The notes beneath the pieces were generated by a model. That model did not search any database, had not been told where the DNA came from, and saw nothing but the letters and a program-made list of their open reading frames with translations. Below are positions 43,053-50,222 of a stretch of DNA of 64,000 nucleotides, one piece after another. Position 1 is the first letter of the stretch; each line of letters opens with the position of its first letter. This DNA is from an uncultured Woeseiaceae bacterium. GTDB taxonomy: Bacteria > Pseudomonadota > Gammaproteobacteria > Steroidobacterales > Woeseiaceae. The stretch is taken from assembly GCA_947259985.1 (NCBI GenBank), contig CAMYOJ010000019.1, forward strand, positions 1-64,000, read 5' to 3'. The translations under genes were made by a program, and so were the position numbers.

Positions 43053-43205
43053 TTACTCGGCGTCGGTAAGAGAGATGCGGTCGTGAATCTCGATATCAAG
43101 GTTCGTTTCGGCCGCGAAAGCCGAGCTCGCCGCGGTGGAGACGCCGATCAATACGATCAGTGCGGCCACGAGGGTAAGACCGTTTTCAATGTGTTTGCTC
43201 TTCAT
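43053..43205 (-). CDS. 50-aa secreted peptide precursor
   Basis: This short gene lies divergent from the sigma-54 activator. It encodes a signal peptide (about 1-31: ENGLTLVAALIVLIGVSTAA, with cleavage expected after AFAA) and an 18-residue mature peptide, ETNLDIEIHDRISLTDAE, which is acidic with two Ile/His-rich turns. The ATG at 43205 follows an AAGGACAG ribosome-binding region. A -24/-12 promoter lies about 50 bp upstream. No homologue is recognised. It could be a signalling peptide, or the reading frame may be a short upstream element of a structured RNA. Confidence 0.55.
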   Translation of the reverse strand: MKSKHIENGLTLVAALIVLIGVSTAASSAFAAETNLDIEIHDRISLTDAE

Positions 43206-43253
43206 GATTCTGTCCTTAGAGGTTAATAGTAAAAGATTTAACGCTATGGCTAG

Positions 43254-43276
43254 CTAATTGCACAATGCGTGCCAAC
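43254..43276 (-). promoter_or_regulatory. sigma-54 (-24/-12) promoter
   Basis: On the minus strand the sequence TTGGCACG-CATT-GTGCA differs from the sigma-54 consensus only at the first T of TTGC. The GG (at 43272-43273) and GC (at 43260-43261) dinucleotides are separated by exactly 10 bp, as required. It predicts a start near 43248, about 43 nt before the peptide ATG at 43205. Confidence 0.75.
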
Positions 43277-43298
43277 TCGATAAACTGTTTTAAATCAG

Positions 43299-43311
43299 TA
43301 ATTTATCGATT
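43299..43311 (-). promoter_or_regulatory. IHF-like site
   Basis: AATCGATAAATTA on the minus strand fits the IHF consensus WATCAANNNNTTR at 12 of 13 positions. It lies between the upstream palindromes and the -24/-12 promoter, where IHF usually bends DNA at sigma-54 promoters. Confidence 0.5.
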
Positions 43312-43320
43312 GTTCGGCAG

Positions 43321-43374
43321 TAACGGAATTTCGTAAGTAACGAAATTCCGTTATGTTATTTACGAATTTTCGTA
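43321..43374. promoter_or_regulatory. upstream activating palindromes of the sigma-54 activator
   Basis: TAACGGAATTTCGT (43321-43334) and ACGAAATTCCGTTA (43340-43353) are perfect 14-bp arms with a 5-bp spacer. A second palindrome, TACGAATTTTCGTA (43361-43374), follows 7 bp later. Both share the half-site TTTCGTA/TACGAAA. They sit about 75-125 bp upstream of the predicted sigma-54 start site, the usual enhancer distance, and end 12 bp before the activator's own start codon, so they may also serve autoregulation. Confidence 0.7.
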
Positions 43375-43386
43375 TATCATCGCGGC

Positions 43387-45186
43387 GTGATCACCCAGGA
43401 CGACTATCAATGGCTGTTTCGCAAGGCCCCGGTCATGGCGACCTCGATTGCCGAGGACGGCGTCTATCTCGATGTCAACGACACGATGCTGGAGCGACTG
43501 GGCTACCAGCGCGACGAGATGGTCGGACGGCGGCCCGAGGAATTTGCGACGCCCGACAGCGCGAAACGCGTTGCCGAGGAATTGCGCCCGGCCCTGCGCC
43601 GTATGGGCAAGCTCGAAAACAAGCCGGTCAGCCTTGTCGCCCGCTCGGGGGAAGTCGTCGACTGTGTGACGAACGCGTTCATCGAGTTTGACCGCGAAGG
43701 CGAGTTCCTCAGGACAGTGGCAATGTATGCCGAGGTCTCGGATCAGGCCAGGGTCAACTTCAAGTACCGCACGCTCTACCGCCACACGCCGGCCATGTTG
43801 CACACGGTCGACGACGATGGGTTGATTGTGACCGTCACCGATCACTGGCTGCAGAAACTCGGTTATTCACGTGAGGAGGTTGTCGGTCGCCCGATTACCG
43901 ACTTCTTCAGCGCGGCCGACCGTCGCCTGTATGTGGACGGACGGCTCCAGGAAACCATCCGCGAGGGCGGTTTCAACAACCTCAAGCGCCAGATGGTGAC
44001 AAAAAACGGCAAGGTTATTGACCTTGTCATGTCCGCGATCGCACACCGCGACGCCAGCGGCAAAGTTGTTAACATGCTGGTGGCGTCGAAAGACGTGACC
44101 GAGCGCAATCGCGCCGAGCGCGAGCTGCGGCGCACGCTTGCCGAAAACGCGCGACTGCGCGAGGAACTCGAGCTCGAGCGCGACTACCTGCGTGAAGAGG
44201 TCAACGTCGCGATGAATTTCGGCCGTATCGTCGGCACGAGCTCGGCGTTAAGACGCATGCTGAAGCGTGTCGAAGCCGTTGCAAGTACTCCGGCCACCGT
44301 ACTTGTGCAGGGAGAATCCGGTGTCGGCAAGGAACTGATCGCGCATGCTATCCACGTTCGTAGCCCGCGTGCCGACAACGCACTGGTCAAGGTCAACTGC
44401 GCGTCGATTCCCAAGGAGCTGTTCGAGAGCGAGTTCTTCGGCCACGCGAAGGGCGCATTCACGGGCGCGCACCGTGATCGAATCGGCCGTTTTCAGCTCG
44501 CCGATGGCGGCACGATTTTCCTCGACGAGGTCAGCGAGATCCCGTTCGAACTGCAGGGCAAGCTGCTGCGCGTACTGCAGGAGAGCGAGTTCGAACGAGT
44601 CGGTGAGGACGTAACCCGGTCTGTCGACGTGCGTGTTATCGCGGCTACGAATCGCAACCTCGAGCGACTGATTGTCGATGGCGAATTCCGCGAAGACCTG
44701 TTCTACCGACTCAGCGTCTTCCCCGTCGATGTGCCGCCTTTGAGGGAACGCGGTGAGGACATTGTGCAGCTCGCGCAGAATTTCCTCGAGCAAACCTGCA
44801 AGGACTTTGGACGCGATGTGCTGACGTTGACACGAGCGCAGACCGAGATCCTGCGCGGTTACCGCTGGCCCGGTAACGTGCGTGAGCTCAAGAACGTAAT
44901 CGAACGGGCCGTCATCCTGTCGCCGGGCAAGGTACTTCGCCTGGACCTTTCAATGCCGGACCTTGCGGCCGACAGCGGGCCTGGCGCGGCCGTGGCCAGC
45001 GGCGACGAGGGCATCCTTACCGAAAAAGCGATGAAGGAATTTCAGAAAACGAATATTGTCAGAGCACTCAAGCAAGCCAACTGGCGCGTGTCGGGTAAAG
45101 GTGGCGCCGCGGAGTTACTCGGCGTGCGCCCAACCACGCTCGCCGATCGAATTCGTACCTACAACATCAAACGGCCGTCAAGATAA
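43387..45186 (+). CDS. PAS-PAS-AAA+-Fis sigma-54-dependent activator
   Basis: 599 residues from the GTG at 43387. Two PAS domains (about 1-120 and 125-240) form the sensor part; there is no receiver domain. A coiled-coil (about 240-272) links to the AAA+ domain: Walker A GESGVGKE (309-316), GAFTGA (356-361, the sigma-54 contact loop), Walker B TIFLDE (376-381), and WPGNVREL (494-501). A Fis-type helix-turn-helix ends the protein (about 566-594). The sensed signal is unknown. The direct neighbour is a divergent peptide gene with a -24/-12 promoter, presumably its target. It is followed at once by the TVP38 gene, with no gap. Confidence 0.92.
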   Translation: MITQDDYQWLFRKAPVMATSIAEDGVYLDVNDTMLERLGYQRDEMVGRRPEEFATPDSAKRVAEELRPALRRMGKLENKPVSLVARSGEVVDCVTNAFIEFDREGEFLRTVAMYAEVSDQARVNFKYRTLYRHTPAMLHTVDDDGLIVTVTDHWLQKLGYSREEVVGRPITDFFSAADRRLYVDGRLQETIREGGFNNLKRQMVTKNGKVIDLVMSAIAHRDASGKVVNMLVASKDVTERNRAERELRRTLAENARLREELELERDYLREEVNVAMNFGRIVGTSSALRRMLKRVEAVASTPATVLVQGESGVGKELIAHAIHVRSPRADNALVKVNCASIPKELFESEFFGHAKGAFTGAHRDRIGRFQLADGGTIFLDEVSEIPFELQGKLLRVLQESEFERVGEDVTRSVDVRVIAATNRNLERLIVDGEFREDLFYRLSVFPVDVPPLRERGEDIVQLAQNFLEQTCKDFGRDVLTLTRAQTEILRGYRWPGNVRELKNVIERAVILSPGKVLRLDLSMPDLAADSGPGAAVASGDEGILTEKAMKEFQKTNIVRALKQANWRVSGKGGAAELLGVRPTTLADRIRTYNIKRPSR

Positions 45187-45900
45187 GTGAACCGAGCGCT
45201 GATAAACCGGATCGTCATAAGTGCAGTCTTCCTCGCGCTTGTATTCAGCTTGTACTTTTTCCCGTTTGCCGAATGGGTCGCTGCCGTCGTTGCCTGGGCC
45301 GGGCAGCACCCCGCGATCGGACCCGCGATCTATGTCGTGTGCGTCGTCGTTGCCACCGTGCTCTTCGTGCCCGGCTCCGGATCGATGATGATCGCCGGAT
45401 TCCTGTTCGGATTGATACCGGGCATCGTGCTCGCGGCGATCGGGATCTCGGCCGGTGCGCAATGTGCCTTCCTGGTGGGCAGGAAAGGCGCGCGACACTG
45501 GGTGGAGAATAAGGTCGCATCGAATCGCCGGCTGCTGGCGATCGAAAAGGGATTGCGTGAAGAGGCCTTCCTGATCGTTGTCCTGACAAGGCTCTCGCTC
45601 GTGATTCCGTTCAACCTTCTTAACTACGCATACGGCGTCACCTCGGTGCGGCCGAGAGTACATTTTCTCGCAACCGCCCTCGGTATGCTGCCGGCCGTCG
45701 CGCTGTACGTCTATCTCGGTACGCTCGCTCGCGACCTCGGTCAGATCCTGTCCGGAGAAGCTGCGCCGACGGAACTCGGTTACTGGATCGCCGCCGCCGG
45801 CATTACGGCGATAATTGTCCTGACCTGGACGATTCATCGTACAGCGAGTCGCGCCCTCGAGCGTCATTTGCCGAAACTGGAGACCGGCGATGCGGATTAG
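45187..45900 (+). CDS. TVP38/TMEM64 (DedA-related) membrane protein
   Basis: 237 residues from the GTG at 45187. It has about five to six membrane helices and the family's VTAPGSGSMMIAGFLFG-like block (here LFVPGSGSMMIAGFLFG), AGAQCAFLVGRKGARHW, and an RLSLVIPFNLLNYAYGVT segment. TVP38/DedA proteins act as lipid or ion transporters/scramblases at the inner membrane. It starts directly at the stop of the activator gene, and its stop overlaps the dacB start by 11 bp, so the activator, TVP38 and dacB are probably co-transcribed. Confidence 0.85.
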   Translation: MNRALINRIVISAVFLALVFSLYFFPFAEWVAAVVAWAGQHPAIGPAIYVVCVVVATVLFVPGSGSMMIAGFLFGLIPGIVLAAIGISAGAQCAFLVGRKGARHWVENKVASNRRLLAIEKGLREEAFLIVVLTRLSLVIPFNLLNYAYGVTSVRPRVHFLATALGMLPAVALYVYLGTLARDLGQILSGEAAPTELGYWIAAAGITAIIVLTWTIHRTASRALERHLPKLETGDAD

Positions 45901-47302
45901 CTGGCCATTGGGAATTGTCATGTTGTTTGTCGTTTCGGGGGCGGCGCTGGCCGACTTGCCGGCGGCTGTGCTCAACGCGCTCGAAGTTCGCAACGTGCCG
46001 GCCGAGTCATTGAGCATTTATGTCGAGGACGTGGATTCCGGTGAGGTCGTCTTGCGTTGGCACGATGAGGAAACGCGCAATCCGGCGTCAACGATCAAGC
46101 TCCTGACGACGCTGGCGGCGCTCGATATCCTGGGCCCCGCCTATCGCTGGAAGACCGAGGTCTATGCCAACGGCAGCATCACCGGAGACGCGCTCGACGG
46201 CGACCTGTTGCTCAAAGGCCATGGCGACCCTTTCCTCGTAACGGAGCGCGTCTGGCAGCTGTTGCGCAATATTCGCAACCGCGGCATTCGTGAGATCAAG
46301 GGCGACCTGCTGATCGATGACAGCTACTTCGACGTCGGCGATTACGACCCGGCGGCATTCGATCGCCAGCCGCTCAGGGCCTACAACGTAGCGCCCAATG
46401 CCCTCCTTATGAACTTCAAGGTCGTGCGCTACTGGTTCGAGCCCGACGAGGAAGCGGGCGCGGTCAGCGTCAGGCTGGATCCACAACTCGATAATCTGCA
46501 GGTCGAAAACCGGCTCAGCCTCAGGACGGGGAGCTGTCGCGGCTACCAGCGCGGCATCACGATCACGGCGAACGGTCCCGTCGACCAGGTGACGTTTTCG
46601 GGCAAGTTCCCGAACGGTTGCGAGCGCTACGCAATGGACCGCACGGCACTGTCTCATAACGAGTTCGTCTACGGACTGTTCCGAAGCCTCTGGCGAGAGT
46701 CGGGTGGCGTGTTTGACGGCGGGTGGAAGAACGTCGTTGCGGAAGAAGAGGCTGAGCCGCTGCTGGTTTTCGATTCCCTGCCGCTCAGGGAAATGATCGC
46801 GCGCGTCAACAAGCACAGCAACAACGTCATGGCCAGGCAACTGCTTTACACGCTATCGGCCGAAGCCGACGGACATCCGGGCACCGAGCAGGGCGGCAAG
46901 AAGGTCATCTCCGATTGGCTGGTCGACAACGGCCTCGACTCGTGCAAGCTGGCGATCGAGAACGGTGCGGGTTTGTCGCGTGATGCGCGTATCACGGCAG
47001 CGGATCTCGGGTCCCTGTTGAGATTTGCCTGGCGGCAACCGTATATGCCCGAGTACCTGGCATCGATGTCCTTATCCGGCCTCGACGGAACACTGTCGCG
47101 TCGCTTTCGCAATACTGAACTGATCGGCAAGGCCCATCTGAAGACAGGCTCGATGGACCACGTAACGGCGATTGCCGGCTACCTGCAGACGCGCTCGGGC
47201 CGGCGTTTTGCCGTGGTCGCGTTGCAGAACTACGAGGACATCCATCGCGGCCCCGGCGAAGAAGTGCAGTTTGCCCTCTTGCGCTGGCTTTACGAGCAGT
47301 AG
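45890..47302 (+). CDS. dacB: D-alanyl-D-alanine carboxypeptidase/endopeptidase (PBP4)
   Basis: 470 residues. A signal peptide (about 1-21) leads to the penicillin-binding domain with SxxK at PASTIKLL (Ser67, Lys70), SxN at KHSNNVMA and KTG at LKTGSMDH. The long insertion between SxxK and SxN is the class C feature of PBP4. It removes terminal D-Ala from and cleaves cross-links in peptidoglycan in the periplasm. It lies behind the TVP38 gene with an 11-bp overlap. Confidence 0.9.
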   Translation: MRISWPLGIVMLFVVSGAALADLPAAVLNALEVRNVPAESLSIYVEDVDSGEVVLRWHDEETRNPASTIKLLTTLAALDILGPAYRWKTEVYANGSITGDALDGDLLLKGHGDPFLVTERVWQLLRNIRNRGIREIKGDLLIDDSYFDVGDYDPAAFDRQPLRAYNVAPNALLMNFKVVRYWFEPDEEAGAVSVRLDPQLDNLQVENRLSLRTGSCRGYQRGITITANGPVDQVTFSGKFPNGCERYAMDRTALSHNEFVYGLFRSLWRESGGVFDGGWKNVVAEEEAEPLLVFDSLPLREMIARVNKHSNNVMARQLLYTLSAEADGHPGTEQGGKKVISDWLVDNGLDSCKLAIENGAGLSRDARITAADLGSLLRFAWRQPYMPEYLASMSLSGLDGTLSRRFRNTELIGKAHLKTGSMDHVTAIAGYLQTRSGRRFAVVALQNYEDIHRGPGEEVQFALLRWLYEQ

Positions 47303-47360
47303 CGCACATCGCATTTCGCGGGGCTTGTAGTACACTCGCGGCGGGTAACGGAGACCGACC

Positions 47361-47948
47361 ATGCGTTCCTTATGCGCAATTCTGCTGTTATTGCCGCTGC
47401 TGGCGGCGGCTGAAACAGCGTACGTAACAGACAACCTGAGACTCGGGCTGCACCAGGCCGAGGATACGAGCGACAGAGCGTTCCGCATGCTCGAGAGCGG
47501 GCAGGCGCTAGAAATCCTTTCACGCGATCGAAACTACGCTAACGTGCAGTTGCCCGACGGCGTGCAGGGTTACGTCAAAGTCGCCTACCTCGTCGACGAA
47601 AAGCCGGCCAAACTGATTGTTGCCGAGACGATTGCCGAGCGTGACGCGCTGGTGGCCGAGCTCGAGGAAACCCGGCAGGCGTTCGCTGGCCCGGCGGCCA
47701 CGATCCAGGGCCTGAAAGACGAGGCCGCCGAACTCACGTCGAAACTCGACGTTGCAGAATCGCAAATTGCCGAACTGCAGGAAGAGAATGCAAACATCCA
47801 GGGCATGAAGGAACGCTACAAGGGCAGCCTGCCGCTGAGCTGGGTTTCCGGTGCGACGGCCGTGTGCCTGATCGGCGGGTTCCTGCTCGGGTTGTGGTGG
47901 GTCGATCGCCGCAGCCGCAAGCGCCACGGTGGCATCCGAATTTACTGA
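47361..47948 (+). CDS. SH3-domain protein of the YgiM type
   Basis: 195 residues. A signal peptide (about 1-17) is followed by a bacterial SH3 domain (about 20-80: YVTDNLRLGLHQ, then a beta-strand pattern ending GYVKVAYLVDE), a coiled-coil (about 90-152), one membrane helix (about 160-178) and a short basic cytosolic tail. The YgiM type shows the same order. The family is of unknown role, linked with the cell envelope. It is monocistronic with the ATG at 47361. Confidence 0.85.
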   Translation: MRSLCAILLLLPLLAAAETAYVTDNLRLGLHQAEDTSDRAFRMLESGQALEILSRDRNYANVQLPDGVQGYVKVAYLVDEKPAKLIVAETIAERDALVAELEETRQAFAGPAATIQGLKDEAAELTSKLDVAESQIAELQEENANIQGMKERYKGSLPLSWVSGATAVCLIGGFLLGLWWVDRRSRKRHGGIRIY

Positions 47949-47980
47949 TTGGTGTCAGAGTGAGCCGGGGGTCCGGCGGA

Positions 47981-48991
47981 TTATGCCGCCGCGGTAACGC
48001 CGTCGACGCAGCCCCCACGCACCGGCAGATCCGTGTCCGCGAACAGTCGATCAACGTCATCCTGCGATCGCGCATTACGAATTTCCTTGACGTGATTTGG
48101 CGTGACGTGTGGAGCAAATAGCTGCAGGAAGTCGAACATGTAGCGTCGCAGGACCGCGTCCTTGCGAAAGCCGATCCAGGTTGTGCTTTGCGGGAATAAT
48201 TGCTCCGCCTCGACCACCTGAAGGTCCTTCTTGTCGGCGCAGTCGGCTGCCATGCCGGCGACGATGCCAACACCGAGCCCCATTCGCACGTAGGTCTTGA
48301 TGACGTCGGCGTCTCTCGCCGTGAACACGACATCGGGCTCCAGACCCTCGTCCGCGAAAGCGCGTTTCAGCGAAGACTGCCCCCCGAAGCTGAAGACGTA
48401 AGTGACGAGCGGATGCCTGGCAAGGTCGTGGAGCGTAATTTTCCGATCCAGCGTCGCGAGTTCGTGCCCTTTTGGAACGATGATCGAGCGGCTCCAGTGG
48501 TACCCGGGCACGAGGATCAGGTCTGAGAACAGTTCCTGCGACCCGGTCGCAATGGCGAAGTCGATTTCGTTCGCGGCGACCATGTCGGCAATCTGCTCCG
48601 AAGTGCCCTGATGCAGGTTGAGCGTGATCTTCGGGTAGCGAGCACGGAACTCACCGATGATCTCGGGCAACACGTAGCGGGCCTGCGTGTGCGTCGTCGC
48701 GATCGACAAGGAGCCCTCTTCTTCCCCGAAGTAGTCCGACGCGAGATTCCGGATGTTCTCGACTTCCTGCATGATGACGCGGGCTCTTTCTATGACTTTC
48801 GCGCCCCCATCGGTTACGCCGCCGAGGCTTTTGCCCTTACGCGTAAAGATCTGCAGACCGAGTTCCTCCTCGAGCAGCTTGAGTTGCTTGCTGACGCCGG
48901 GCTGGGAGGTATACAGGCGCTCGGCCGCGGCGGTTATGTTCAAACCGTTGTCCACGATCGCCAGAAGGTACTTCAATTGTTGCAGTTTCAT
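47981..48991 (-). CDS. cysB: CysB-type LysR regulator
   Basis: 336 residues. The N-terminal HTH (about 1-65, with AAAERLYTSQPGVSKQLKLLEEEL) and the effector domain match CysB: FTRKGKSLGGVTDGG, THTQARYVLPEIIGEFR, and LHQGTSEQIADMVAANEIDFAIAT. CysB activates cysteine synthesis and sulfate uptake genes with O-acetylserine or N-acetylserine. It is transcribed divergently from the cysteine synthase gene at 49185, as in the cys regulon. The 192-bp gap between them is AT-rich toward the synthase and would hold the CysB sites. Confidence 0.85.
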   Translation of the reverse strand: MKLQQLKYLLAIVDNGLNITAAAERLYTSQPGVSKQLKLLEEELGLQIFTRKGKSLGGVTDGGAKVIERARVIMQEVENIRNLASDYFGEEEGSLSIATTHTQARYVLPEIIGEFRARYPKITLNLHQGTSEQIADMVAANEIDFAIATGSQELFSDLILVPGYHWSRSIIVPKGHELATLDRKITLHDLARHPLVTYVFSFGGQSSLKRAFADEGLEPDVVFTARDADVIKTYVRMGLGVGIVAGMAADCADKKDLQVVEAEQLFPQSTTWIGFRKDAVLRRYMFDFLQLFAPHVTPNHVKEIRNARSQDDVDRLFADTDLPVRGGCVDGVTAAA

Positions 48992-49184
48992 GTTGACCCG
49001 CGCTCGAACTTCCCATTATGGGACCGCAAACTGCCTCGTCAGTTTCACCCGGCTGCAGCGGCGCACCGCTCTACGTATAACAGATTCATATAACTCAGGG
49101 CTATATCCGGGAAACCGCCGGTCACACGAACCCACGCTTTTTGTGCTAAACAATAGATAACGATCGAACAATAAGGACAATCCA

Positions 49185-50138
49185 ATGATCTACGACAGTA
49201 TTCTCGAAACTATTGGCAATACGCCGGTCGTGCGCCTTAATCGCATGGCGCCTGATCATGTGGAAATGTACGTCAAGGTCGAGTCCTTCAACCCGATGGC
49301 CTCGGTCAAGGACCGTCTCGCGTTCGCGATAATCAACGATGCCGAGAAAAAGGGCGCGCTGGCGCCGGGTCAGACCGTCGTCGAGGCGACCTCGGGCAAC
49401 ACGGGAATAGCGCTGGCCATGGTCTGTGCAGCCAAGGGCCACCCGTTCGTGGCGACCATGGCCGATTCGTTTTCAATCGAGCGCCGCAAGGTCATGCGGG
49501 GACTCGGCGCAAAAGTGATTTTGACCCCGGCCGCCGAGCGCGGCACCGGCATGGTGAAAAAGGCCGAAGAGCTGGCGGAGAAATACGGCTGGTTCCTGGC
49601 GAGGCAGTTCGAGAACCCGGCGAATCCCGAATTTCACCGGCAGACGACGGCGGCCGAAATATTGTCCGACTTTGCCGGCCGGCGTCTCGATTACTGGGTA
49701 ACAGGCTATGGCACGGGCGGCACCATGACAGGCGTCGGTGAAGTGCTCAAGACCGCAAGGCCCGAGGTCAAGGTCGTTGCGACGGAACCGACGGCCGCGC
49801 CACTCCTGGCCGGCAAGGACTGGAGCCCGCACAAGATCCAGGGCTGGACACCTGATTTCATTCCCGATGTGCTGAATCGCGAGGTCTTCGATGAGCTGCG
49901 CAGCGTCAGCGATGATCGCGCCATCGAGGTGTCGCGCGAGCTGGCCGCGACAGAGGGGATATTCACGGGCATCTCGGCCGGCGCAACACTCGCAACGGCA
50001 CTCGACGTCGCTCGCGATGCGCCCGACGGAGCGGTGATCCTGGCTATGTTGCCCGACACGGGCGAGCGTTACCTGACTACGCCGCTGTTCGAAGGTGTCA
50101 ACGAAGGCTCCGACGACGAGTGGCTGGCTACCCAGTAA
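49185..50138 (+). CDS. cysK: cysteine synthase A-type
   Basis: 317 residues. It is a fold-type II PLP enzyme with the Schiff-base Lys in NPMASVKDRLA (Lys42), the substrate loop EATSGNTGIA, the phosphate-binding GTGGTMTG and HKIQGWTPDFIPDVL. MASVKDR plus the MADSFSIERRKVMRGLGA stretch fit CysK more than CysM. It makes L-cysteine from O-acetylserine and sulfide in the cytosol. The ATG at 49185 has an AATAAGGACAA site. It is divergent from the cysB-like gene. Confidence 0.88.
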   Translation: MIYDSILETIGNTPVVRLNRMAPDHVEMYVKVESFNPMASVKDRLAFAIINDAEKKGALAPGQTVVEATSGNTGIALAMVCAAKGHPFVATMADSFSIERRKVMRGLGAKVILTPAAERGTGMVKKAEELAEKYGWFLARQFENPANPEFHRQTTAAEILSDFAGRRLDYWVTGYGTGGTMTGVGEVLKTARPEVKVVATEPTAAPLLAGKDWSPHKIQGWTPDFIPDVLNREVFDELRSVSDDRAIEVSRELAATEGIFTGISAGATLATALDVARDAPDGAVILAMLPDTGERYLTTPLFEGVNEGSDDEWLATQ

Positions 50139-50222
50139 TCTGAGACTCAAGTCGCAGCGTTTCGGTGTGGCTGCTGGCATCGTGGTGCACTGAATAACAA
50201 GCATCATGGTGGCGGAGTCCAC

